From: Christensenellaceae bacterium
Lineage (GTDB): Bacteria > Bacillota > Clostridia > Christensenellales > SZUA-584
Direction: 5' to 3'
Length of the DNA stretch: 8,501 nt
Assembly: GCA_012719815.1 (NCBI GenBank)
Contig: JAAXZP010000101.1
Coordinates: 1-8,501, forward strand
Shown: one piece after another, positions 1 to 6,626 of the stretch
Numbering within the stretch: position 1 is the first letter of the stretch
Layout of the letters: every line of letters starts with the position of its first letter
Translations under genes and position numbers: made by a program
The notes under the pieces: model-generated
Told to the model about the DNA's origin: nothing
Database searches by the model: none
What the model saw: the letters and a program-made list of their open reading frames with translations, nothing else

Positions 1-4
1 AAAA

Positions 5-52
5 CGCCGGTTGCACCACGCCGGCCGTATAACCGCCGGTCACTGCCGCCGG
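5..52. repeat. GCCGG iterated repeats near the IS21 istB-side end
   Basis: GCCGG occurs at 6-10, 20-24, 35-39 and 48-52, spaced 13 to 15 bp apart, directly after the istB stop codon. IS21 elements are known to carry multiple repeats inside their termini that act as transposase binding sites. The spacing is a little over one helical turn. The related motif CCGGCGA appears twice at the other end of the element. That these are binding sites is inference. Confidence 0.5.
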
Positions 53-834
53 TTACCCCTGCGCCGTGACATTCACTGGTGGCGTGGCCTGAACGCCGGA
101 CTTCAAACGGTCCTTCAGGCGATAGGTCTGTCCTCGGATATTGATGACATGCGCGTGATGCAGAAGCCTGTCCAGCAAAGCCGTCGCAATCACCGTATCA
201 CTGAGCAGCTCGCCCCAGTCGCTGAAAAATTTGTTGCTTGTCAAAATAATGCTGCATGCTCATATCGTTCCAAAACAAGCCGGAACAGCAGCTCCGCTTC
301 CTCACGGTTAAGCTGCATATACCCGACCTCGTCTATGATCAGGATTGCCGGACGCAGATATACCCGTCAGCGTTTTTTCAATCGATTCTGCTGTGAGGAC
401 AGCCTGAGGTCCTCAATGAGCCGCGCGAGGCTCACATAGTAAACCGTCAAACCGGACTTGAGCGCTTTCATGGCGATACCGACAGCCAGATGTGTTTTCC
501 CAACGCCGGGCGGCCCCAGCAAAACAATGTTTTCCGCTCCAGCCGCGAATGCCAGAGTAGCCAGCTCGTCGATCTGCCGCTTATCGATGGAGGGCTGAAA
601 GCTGAAATCGAATTCCTCCAGCTCTTTTCGGTGCGGCAATCGGGACAGCCTGATCCTCGTTTCCTCACTCCGCCGGCTGCGTTCGTTCTGCTTAAGCGTG
701 AGCAGCTCGTCAAGAAAACGGATGTATGTATGCTCATCGTGCGAAGAGCGCTCAAGCTGAGCGTCCAGGAGCTCGGCGGCGGTACAGAGCCCCATGCCGT
801 CCAGCAGCCGGCGCGCATGTTCCAATTCAACCAT
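53..834 (-). pseudogene. istB: istB, IS21 helper ATPase, broken by a stop codon and a frameshift
   Basis: IstB is the AAA+ ATPase that binds DNA and assists the IstA transposase in target selection. The intact 5' part reads from ATG at 832-834 and holds the Walker A motif GPPGVGKT at about residues 107-114. An in-frame TGA at 367-369 replaces a residue after NRLKKR. The same frame then continues with RVYLRPAILIIDEVGY, which contains Walker B (LIIDE). A one-base loss near 254-258 shifts the frame, after which LTSNKFFSDWGE through DRLLHHAHVINIRG to the TAA at 53-55 completes the family's C-terminus. Without these lesions the product would be about 260 aa, close to the usual 250. GTG at 841-843 is in frame, but the GGGAGG site sits right beside it and fits the ATG better. 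The gene is not functional as read. Confidence 0.9.
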
Positions 835-2045
835 GGGAGTCACCTCCCAACAGCTGGTCGTAAAGGCTCAGTTCGCGCACCTCAACGTTAGTGTTCCGCT
901 GCTGAGCACAGGGATAGGGGGCGGCAATTCCTTTTTTCTTTCGGAAAGCCCATCATACTGGCCTTGAAGATAGATGATGTTGTCGGAACGGTATTGCGCT
1001 TTGTGCTTAGCCAGCAGGACTTCGCCGTAGTAGATTTCAACACATCCGACACAAAGGCGTACCTGGGCCTCCTTGCCGCTGTACTGCCAGGGAACACCGT
1101 AACGTACGCCGTCGAAGCTCACCATCCCTTCGCGGGTCAAGCTCGGCTTTCCCAGCGGTACTTATCCAGCACCGGCTGTGAGGGCAGAGGCTGCAGTTCT
1201 TCACCGCTGAGCTCCTGCAGAGGGATCTTACCCGTTGTGCCGTGCGGTTTCTGATCCGCCGACCTGCACCAGTCCAGTGCCTGACGATTCAGATCTGACA
1301 GATCTTCGAATGTCCGGCCGGGCATGAAATTGTTCTTTACATAATGGACAAGCCGTTCCACCTTGCCTTTTGTTTGCGGAGAACGTATCCGGCAAACCTT
1401 CGGCGTGAAGCCTATATCTACGGCAAAATCCTCAAACTGTGTGTTCCATAATGGCGTTCCGGCCTGACGTCCCAAGACCACAGTCTTCATGTTGTCCGTC
1501 AGGACTTCCTTTGGTACGCCGCCGAAGTACGAAAAGGCATTCACCATGCAGAGCTGAAGATTGTTCAGATCGCATCGGCTTGTAAACTTCACATACTTCA
1601 CGCGGGAAGCTCCGAGGATCATCACAAATACCGGAACCTTGTAAAGGCTTCCGCTGCTGTCGTCATATAGGCAGACGCCCCAGTCCATCTGCGCCTGTTT
1701 GACGCTCGGCGTTTCAAAGCGCTTGACCGCTGGCAGGGCTTTCGCCGGACGGAAGGGATGGACATATTCCTTGAGGATTGTGATCCCGCCGTCGTAACCG
1801 GCTTCTTTAAGCCGTTCCAGAAGCACGACGCAGTTGAAGAGGCCCTCGCTCATCAGATCGTGAAGCATTGGCTTGAAGCTGTACAGCTTCGAAAAACGGT
1901 CATTTTTCGGCGACGGCGCTTCCTGCATCTCCATGTACTTGCGAGCCGTATTCTTGGATATGCCCAATTCTTTGCCTATGGCATAGGCGCTTTTGCCGCG
2001 CTGTGCCTTCTCTCTTATCATGAGTATCATCCCACTCCTTAACAT
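827..2045 (-). pseudogene. istA: istA, IS21 DDE transposase, broken by two frameshifts
   Basis: IstA cuts and joins the IS ends. Numbering from the most upstream in-frame codon (GTG at 2052-2054), a helix-turn-helix lies near residues 24-41 (AIGKELGISKNTARKY). The catalytic triad is D124 (QMDWG), D187 (LTDNMK) and E233 (KGKVER). The open frame stops at 1137-1139 after WESRA. The next frame resumes at once with LTREGMVSFDGVRYGVPW, the usual C-terminal motif, so one base has been lost near 1140. A second shift lies in an A6 run (T6 at 932-937 on plus). Downstream of it, GIAAPYPCAQ through VEVRELSLYDQLLGGDSHG restores the family ending at TGA 827-829, overlapping the istB start by 8 bp. The start is uncertain: ATG at 2043-2045 is used here, but an ATG further in, preceded by AAGGAG, is also possible. 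Confidence 0.9.
835..845 (-). promoter_or_regulatory. istB ribosome binding site inside the end of istA
   Basis: On the minus strand GGGAGGT precedes ATG 832-834 by about 7 to 8 bases. It lies within the codons for the LLGGDS end of istA, the usual arrangement for coupled istA-istB translation. It supports the ATG over the in-frame GTG three codons upstream. Confidence 0.6.
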
Positions 2046-2096
2046 CGGCCTCACCCCACAATCGTTCTTCGATTATGGTAGCCGTTATTTTTGGGT

Positions 2097-2145
2097 GGGT
2101 CAATTTTCACCGGCGATTTGGGTCAATTATATCCCGGCGATGACA
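2097..2145. repeat. IS21 istA-side terminus with two direct repeats
   Basis: Two copies of a ~20-bp repeat start GGGTCAATT and end CCGGCGA, at 2097-2116 and 2120-2140. They are followed by TGACA at 2141-2145, taken as the tip of the element. Paired repeats inside the terminus are typical of IS21. The last bases also form part of a perfect palindrome, TGACATATGTCA (2141-2152). Confidence 0.65.
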
Positions 2146-2435
2146 TATGTCACTGATAGCCATGTTCGTTCTCATCAAAAAAACAGGATGCATATAAGAA
2201 TATAACACGAAATAACTGTAAATACAATGAAAAAAGCCGCATTCGCACGGTTTTATCATCTGTAATTTTTATTTTTGAAAATAATCGGATCTTTATAAAA
2301 AACAATTGTTTGAATTATCATGGATAAGCGGATCGTGCTGCATTAGACGTTGATAATATATAAAACTTGGACATTGCCAAAAAAGAAGCCTCGCTTGATA
2401 AACAGCCAGTCCTGTTATTTAGTGTGACCTGAATC
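2146..2435. other. AT-rich stretch with no recognisable gene
   Basis: About 290 bp between the IS21 and IS3 pieces. It is clearly richer in A and T than the flanking IS21 and has no open frame resembling a known protein on either strand. A weak imperfect hairpin around 2231-2255 could be a relic terminator, but its stem has mismatches and I do not call it. I see nothing else here. Confidence 0.5.
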
Positions 2436-2747
2436 TGACTTGCTCCCGCAAAACTGAGCCAATTGTATGCAGAGAAAAGTTATGGTAATATAAGAAAAAG
2501 GAATGATGAAAATACCACGAAAAACATACGGTGCCAAGGAAATCATAGGTTTGCTGCGAGATATTGAAATCTTAAACGGTAAAGGTAAGAGCATAGCAGA
2601 TTGCTTCGGGAAAAAGGTATCCGCGAGGCGATATACTATCGGCTGAAGAAGGAATATGCCGGTCTGCACCCAGACCAGATAAAGCGGCTGAAGGAATTGG
2701 AAAAAGATAATAACCGGCTCACGAAGCTTCTGACTAAAGTAATGCTG
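2436..2747 (+). mobile_element. IS3-family element fragment, left part only
   Basis: An orfA remnant is preceded by about 70 bp of non-coding DNA. This begins near TGACTTGCTCCCGCAAAACTG (from 2436), which has the look of an IS3-type terminus; that placement is tentative. The fragment stops abruptly at about 2747, where antisense primase coding sequence begins. There is no orfB (the DDE transposase subunit), so the element is a dead fragment. Confidence 0.55.
2506..2747 (+). pseudogene. IS3-family orfA, frameshifted and 3'-truncated
   Basis: OrfA is the small DNA-binding helix-turn-helix and leucine-zipper subunit of IS3-type transposases. The first frame (ATG 2506) reads PRKTYGAKEIIGLLRDIEIL, then GKGKSIADCF, a typical start. 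A one-base loss at about 2607 moves the frame. Coding then continues as REKGIREAIYYRLKKEYAGL and DQIKRLKELEKDNNRLTKLL, matching the rest of the HTH and the coiled coil. Read on without the shift, the first frame ends at TGA 2644-2646. Family similarity ends near 2747, giving about 80 of the usual 90 to 100 codons. An upstream ATG at 2503 is equally possible. Confidence 0.8.
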
Positions 2748-3558
2748 GAAGGCATTAGGCAGCTTTCTGCAGGCCGGATCCGTTGCATGATGGCTGTATG
2801 CGAATTTATCATCATATGCAACAACACCGGCGCAGCCTTCACCTGAGAGAAACCCTCCGCGACAGACGGTGCATAAGCGTCGGAGAGAACGGTATCTATT
2901 GAAGATGGGATGCTGTAAGTACGGCAGAATGCACACATCAGACCGGATTTTGCGAGCGGGTTCTCTTGCGGCTTCTTGGCATTTTTCCGCAAAGCGCTTT
3001 CGCGGGATAATATCGGCAGTAGAGAGCAGTTATGACAGTTATGGTGCGCTGCCAGAACCATGTCCGGATCCAGCCAGTCACCGTTGGCGGTCTTGCTAAT
3101 AAATTCACCATCGGACGGAGTGGTTGGCCAGTACATTAGATGATTGGGCTTGTAGGAACATTCGTCAAACTGGTCAATGCCCCAATCGGCCGCATACTCA
3201 CCGGGAGATGCATCCCTTTTAAGCGGAACGATAATACGGTAGCGCGGCGCTTCCGATGTATGGCCATGGAGGGTATAAAGGTAAGCGGTATACGGAAATG
3301 TCTGAAGGAAGCGGTCTATAAAGCCTGTATCTACGTGGTCAGTGCCCATCGTCAGCATAGAGCGGCAGGCCACTGTCTCGATCTTTCTATGGTTGCTTTT
3401 TCAACTGGCCCCCAAAAAGAGCCTTTATCCTTGGCGGCTGCCCGATCAGCCTTTTTCATCTTAGAATATTATTTCACAGCCTCTGTCGTACGGACGGCTG
3501 TAGAAAGCCTCTGACAAAGCTCATCCCAAGCAGTCGTTTTATTCGACCATGTTTTTGA
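2748..3558 (-). pseudogene. phage or mobile-element primase (VapE-like), N-terminal part, heavily decayed
   Basis: The best preserved stretch (about 3382 down to 2860) reads CRSMLTMGTD, then FPYTAYLYTLHGHTSEAPRY, IIVPLKRDASPGEY, NHLMYWPTTPSDGEF and WLDPDMVLA. I recognise this as the N-terminal region of the VapE/DUF5906-type primases of Firmicutes phages and integrative elements. Upstream, WSNKTTAWDELCQRLS and KMKKADRAAAKDKGSF extend it to about 3558 in another frame. Lesions: a stop TAA at 3469-3471 within VRTTEAVK, indels around 3408-3418, a base loss in the run at 3397-3401, and a frame change near 2838-2860. After the last, AGVVAYDDKFAYSHHATDP and KLPNAF complete the homology to 2748. The helicase half is absent, cut off at the IS3 fragment. 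The exact family name is less certain than the phage-replication assignment. Confidence 0.75.
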
Positions 3559-3619
3559 AAATTATCTATTGCCTTTTAGCTCATTCGTATATTTGCTATT
3601 GGCGTCTTTTCCATAGACA

Positions 3620-3826
3620 CAGCAGATGCGGTGCGATCGGTATGTATCGGTATGTAGCCGGTGCTGACCGCAAACCTGTTGTAGTTGCGAGCGGCCTTCA
3701 CGTTTTTTACCTCTCCCGAAAAAAGAGAGCAGATATATACAAAAGCCCGAAACGTACGATCTTCGTTCTCAATGGCAGACAATGCTTCGTAGGCTGTTGG
3801 GCCTATGTAGCCTTCAGAGCTGAATT
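3620..3826 (-). pseudogene. DUF4406-like (DUF7768) gene fragment, frameshifted and truncated
   Basis: The minus strand reads KFSSEGYIGPTAYEALSAIE, then RTFRAFVYICSLFSGEV, KNVKAARNYNRFAV and GYIPI. This resembles small phage-associated proteins with the motif FVYICSPFSGD...RYSRFAV...GYIPIAPHLLFP, annotated in databases as DUF4406 or DUF7768, function unknown. The reading frame is broken by a 10-bp tandem duplication at 3636-3655. Beyond it APHLL is readable in another frame, and then the C-terminal third is missing. The 5' end is also lost, cut where IS5-like sequence begins. It lies just upstream of the primase remnant on the same strand, as expected for a phage-type replication module. Confidence 0.6.
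3636..3655. repeat. 10-bp perfect tandem duplication
   Basis: ATCGGTATGT is repeated back to back at 3636-3645 and 3646-3655. Removing one copy restores the minus-strand reading GYIPIAPHLL in the DUF4406-like remnant, so the duplication is a mutation by slippage and not a functional repeat. Confidence 0.8.
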
Positions 3827-3911
3827 TGCTGATACTCGTGCCGCGCTGCGGTTTCGCACATTTTGAACTGAATATTAGGGCAATACCGCACAATAGCAGA
3901 ATCTGCCGAGA

Positions 3912-4019
3912 TATGATAAAATCAGCCTATGAACAAACAGCTATCATTATCGGCTCTGACCGATGAGTTGGCGCAGGCCAGAATACGAAAAAAGAATTTC
4001 TGGAGCAGATGGATATAAT
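3912..4019 (+). promoter_or_regulatory. possible promoter elements for the mcrB operon
   Basis: Two -10-like hexamers lie upstream of mcrB: TATGAT at 3912-3917, within the IS5-derived leader, and a perfect TATAAT at 4014-4019, which would start transcription about 25 bases before the mcrB start codon. Neither has a convincing TTGACA-like -35 at 16 to 18 bp spacing, so the promoter is not settled. Confidence 0.25.
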
Positions 4020-4023
4020 TTAG
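3929..4023 (+). pseudogene. IS5-type transposase, first ~28 codons only, frameshifted
   Basis: From ATG 3929 the frame reads MNKQLSLSALTDELAQARI, then RKK. After one lost base in the A6 run at 3988-3993 it continues EFLEQMD. This matches the very start of IS5-type transposases of Firmicutes, whose next residues (a conserved VPW motif and the DDE core) are missing. Read without the shift it is a 29-residue peptide ending at TAA 4016-4018. Similarity stops near 4014, about 35 bp before mcrB, so the element was deleted down to its first bases. A candidate left terminus, GGGCAATACCGCAC, begins near 3878; this is tentative. Confidence 0.6.
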
Positions 4024-4034
4024 GAAAATATGGC

Positions 4035-4040
4035 AGGAGG
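4035..4040 (+). promoter_or_regulatory. mcrB ribosome binding site, fixes the start
   Basis: AGGAGG ends 9 bases before ATG 4050-4052. The open frame extends 29 codons further upstream to an ATG at 3963, but those codons lie over the IS5 remnant in a different frame and have no ribosome binding site, so they are not part of the protein. Confidence 0.88.
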
Positions 4041-4049
4041 ATAAACACA

Positions 4050-6626
4050 ATGGATAACGCATATCAATGGGTGCCATTTTACGAGGCACTCGCCGATAAA
4101 TTGCTTACATACAGCGATAAACGGGATGAACTCTTTGCTTTAATGAAAAAGCTTTCATCGGAGCAGCCGCTGATGAAATATCTCCACTTCGAACGCGAAG
4201 ACTGGTGGGGACCCCGTCATCATCAAATCGATCCGTTTTCTGTGATTGGAGTTATGAATCGCGGAACAACGGATGCAAACCGTATTGTCTTAGCCAAGGT
4301 ACTCGCAAACGCATTTGACATACAAATTCCTTCGCCTACGCAGTTTGCAGGTATACCTGTACTCAATAACATGAACTCATTTTTCAATGGAACAAATGAA
4401 TTATGGGAGCTGTTTTGCCTTGCAATAAAATCCGCTGAAACCGGTGAGTTTTCAGACAAATTTAAAAAAGCATTCGATGACGCCATTGCAGTCACTGGAA
4501 ATGGACAGGCTTATATTACGATGGGCTTGTATTGGATTCGGCCACATGTCTTTATGCCTCTTGATGGCAATTCGCGTGCTTATATTTCTACACATTTCAG
4601 TGTATCTGCACCAAGCGGAAACTGTAGCGGTGAAGAATATGTAACTTTTTTGAATACACTCAAAACGAAAATTCATGAGCAGGCGCCTGACCTGACATTA
4701 CCTGAAATTTCGTATACCGCTTGGACGAAGAAAGGTGACAATGTGCCGCCCGGCGGTAAAGGCACAACTACCACAGAAGTTGATGAGAAACAACAGCGGG
4801 CGGCATTTATAAAGTGGTATATGGATAACATTGGTTCGCCTAATTCTGCTAATACAATCGCGGTTGCTATTGGTAAAGCACGGCTTAAAAGCGGACGAGC
4901 AATATTTGCTATTGCTGATTTTAATGAACTTGATTCTGCGATCAAGAGCAGCGGTCTTGAAGGGTATTTTCAAGCCAGCGGTGGCGATTACTCAAAGATG
5001 GATATAGTTTTTGACATTGATCCAACTACCCAACGTGATGACTTGAAGAGTGGAATCAAGCACTATCTCAGTTTTCTTAAAAGCATAAGTTCATTGAGAA
5101 AAACAATTGACCCGCCGAATATAGTATCACGGCAGGCTGGCGGGGCTAAAATGGCAAAAAATATCATTCTCTATGGAACCCCTGGAACAGGAAAAACCTA
5201 TAGTACAGTGCAGTATGCTGTTGCCATTATAGAGGAGAAGTCTATCGCGGAGGTAAAATCTGAAGATTACAGAGAAGTGTTCAATCGTTACTTAAAATAT
5301 AAAGATGATGGGCTGATCGCTTTTACCACATTTCATCAATCGTTTGGCTACGAAGAATTTATTGAGGGTATACGCCCGGTTATGTCTTCGGAGGAAAAAG
5401 CCGAATCGGTACGCGAAATTGAATACGAAGTACATGATGGAATTTTTAAGGCATTTTGCGATAAAGCTGGAACACCTATTGGCGGCGGAACAAGTGTAGA
5501 CTTAGGAATTGGTAAAAACCCTACCGTTTGGAAGGTTTCACTTGAAGGTACAGGTGACAATCCTACCCGAACCGAATGTATGGAGAATAATCATATTCGC
5601 ATCGGATGGGACAGCTATGGTGAAACAATATCTGATGCTACGGATTACAGTAGGGACGGTGGCAGCACCGTTCTCAACGCATTTTACAATAGGATGCAAA
5701 TAGGCGATATTGTTATGTCTTGTTATTCCAGCAAAACAATAGATGCTATTGGTGTTATTACTGGCGAACCAGAATGGCATGATGAGTATCAGAACTACAA
5801 ACGGTTGCGAAATGTTAAGTGGCTTGTAAAGGGCATTAACGAAGATATCGTCGATTTCAATGCCAGAAAGGCTATGACGCTTTCATCTGTATACAAGTTA
5901 TCAGTTTCAGTGTCAGATGCATTGCAAATACTGAGGAAAGTGAAGCCAAGCCTATTCACACAAAAGGTAAAAATTCCAAACCGTGTATTTATCATTGATG
6001 AGATCAATCGAGGGAATATCTCAAAAATATTCGGTGAATTAATTACCCTAATCGAGCCGTCAAAGCGCATAGGAGCAAGCGAACAGCTACGCGCTCTTTT
6101 GCCATACTCGGGCCAAAATTTTGGTGTGCCCGATAACGTCTACATCATTGGCACCATGAACACAGCCGACCGCTCTATCGCGATGATAGACACCGCGTTG
6201 CGCCGTAGATTTGAATTTATCGAGATGCAACCTGATTCTACTACGCTTAAAGATGTTCTTGTTGACGGTATAGATATTGCTGAGATGCTCGACACCATCA
6301 ACAAGCGTATAACCGTATTGCTCGACCGTGAGCACACCATAGGGCATTCCTATTTACTGCCGCTTAAAACAGACCCGACGATTGAAAATCTTGCGGCGAT
6401 TTTTGAAAACAGAATAATCCCGCTTTTGCAAGAGTACTTCTATGACGATTACGAGAAGATTCAGCTTGTATTGGGTGATAATCAGAAGCCGGATGATAGC
6501 ACTCGCTTTATCGTGAAAAAGACAGATGCTGTTAAGCTGTTTGGAAACGCGGACGTTGATTTCCCGGAGTATTATGAGGTTAACAGCGAAGCTTTCATGA
6601 GGATTGATGCTTATGCGTTCCTGTAA
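4050..6626 (+). CDS. mcrB: McrB-type GTPase with EVE-like insertion
   Basis: McrB is the motor and DNA-recognition subunit of McrBC, a restriction system acting on modified DNA. It forms a GTP-driven AAA+ ring that recruits the McrC nuclease. This 858-residue form is much longer than E. coli McrB (about 460). Residues 1-225 form an N-terminal domain seen in long McrB homologues (WVPFYEALADKLL, DPFSVIGVMNRGTTDANR, GIPVLNN). A PPGGKGTTTTE linker and a second unnamed domain (about 247-347) follow. The AAA+ core has Walker A GTPGTGKT (376-383), TTFHQSFGYEEFIEGIRP, Walker B VFIIDE (646-651), the McrB signature MNTADRS (N704-S709), arginines RRR 718-720 and GHSY (765-768). Between Walker A and B, about 490-630 forms an extra domain (VWKVSLEGTG, IRIGWDSYG, IGDIVMSCYSS, AIGVITGEPEW) resembling EVE/PUA-like readers of modified bases. 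The gene is intact and overlaps mcrC by 14 bp. The McrB assignment is firm; the EVE assignment is probable and the modified-base target is inferred. Confidence 0.95.
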   Translation: MDNAYQWVPFYEALADKLLTYSDKRDELFALMKKLSSEQPLMKYLHFEREDWWGPRHHQIDPFSVIGVMNRGTTDANRIVLAKVLANAFDIQIPSPTQFAGIPVLNNMNSFFNGTNELWELFCLAIKSAETGEFSDKFKKAFDDAIAVTGNGQAYITMGLYWIRPHVFMPLDGNSRAYISTHFSVSAPSGNCSGEEYVTFLNTLKTKIHEQAPDLTLPEISYTAWTKKGDNVPPGGKGTTTTEVDEKQQRAAFIKWYMDNIGSPNSANTIAVAIGKARLKSGRAIFAIADFNELDSAIKSSGLEGYFQASGGDYSKMDIVFDIDPTTQRDDLKSGIKHYLSFLKSISSLRKTIDPPNIVSRQAGGAKMAKNIILYGTPGTGKTYSTVQYAVAIIEEKSIAEVKSEDYREVFNRYLKYKDDGLIAFTTFHQSFGYEEFIEGIRPVMSSEEKAESVREIEYEVHDGIFKAFCDKAGTPIGGGTSVDLGIGKNPTVWKVSLEGTGDNPTRTECMENNHIRIGWDSYGETISDATDYSRDGGSTVLNAFYNRMQIGDIVMSCYSSKTIDAIGVITGEPEWHDEYQNYKRLRNVKWLVKGINEDIVDFNARKAMTLSSVYKLSVSVSDALQILRKVKPSLFTQKVKIPNRVFIIDEINRGNISKIFGELITLIEPSKRIGASEQLRALLPYSGQNFGVPDNVYIIGTMNTADRSIAMIDTALRRRFEFIEMQPDSTTLKDVLVDGIDIAEMLDTINKRITVLLDREHTIGHSYLLPLKTDPTIENLAAIFENRIIPLLQEYFYDDYEKIQLVLGDNQKPDDSTRFIVKKTDAVKLFGNADVDFPEYYEVNSEAFMRIDAYAFL
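6600..6626 (+). promoter_or_regulatory. mcrC start region inside the end of mcrB
   Basis: AGGA at 6600-6603 lies 9 bases before ATG 6613 but only 3 before ATG 6607 and directly beside TTG 6604, so 6613 is the likeliest start. Translation of mcrC therefore begins 14 bp before the mcrB reading frame closes at TAA 6624-6626, which suggests coupling to keep the subunits in proportion. Confidence 0.6.

Larger units (their letters stand above)
1..2145 (-). mobile_element. IS21-family insertion sequence, degraded, right end outside the window
   Basis: The two-gene layout istA-istB, with istB starting inside the end of istA, together with a DDE transposase and an IstB-type AAA+ helper, defines the IS21 family. 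The istA-proximal end is placed at 2145, where the sequence reads TGACA (TGTCA from the element's point of view) just outside two direct repeats. The opposite end lies beyond position 1. Both genes carry disabling mutations, so this copy cannot move by itself. No target-site duplication can be checked because only one end is visible. Confidence 0.88.

Noticed and set aside
5..52. CRISPR array
   Set aside because: The repeated unit is only 5 bp with 8-10 bp between copies, and it lies at an IS21 end.
1137..1140. Programmed frameshift in istA
   Set aside because: There is no slippery heptamer, istA of IS21 normally needs none, and a second lesion downstream would still break the gene.
2231..2255. 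Rho-independent terminator hairpin
   Set aside because: The stem (AAAAGCCG against CGGTTTT) needs a bulge and has no clean T tract or gene ending before it.
2601..2846. 81-codon plus-strand open frame as a gene of its own
   Set aside because: Its first part is the second half of frameshifted orfA; after 2747 it is antisense of the primase.
2415..2936. 173-codon minus-strand open frame as a gene of its own
   Set aside because: Only its middle part (AGVVAYDDKFAYSHH to KLPNAF) is real and belongs to the primase remnant. The rest is antisense of the IS3 fragment.
3140..3514. 124-codon plus-strand open frame
   Set aside because: It is the opposite strand of the primase remnant, whose protein similarity is clear on minus. 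The plus translation resembles nothing.
3963..4049. 29-codon extension at the N-terminus of mcrB (from ATG 3963)
   Set aside because: These bases belong to the IS5 remnant in another frame, have no ribosome binding site, and an AGGAGG sits properly before ATG 4050.
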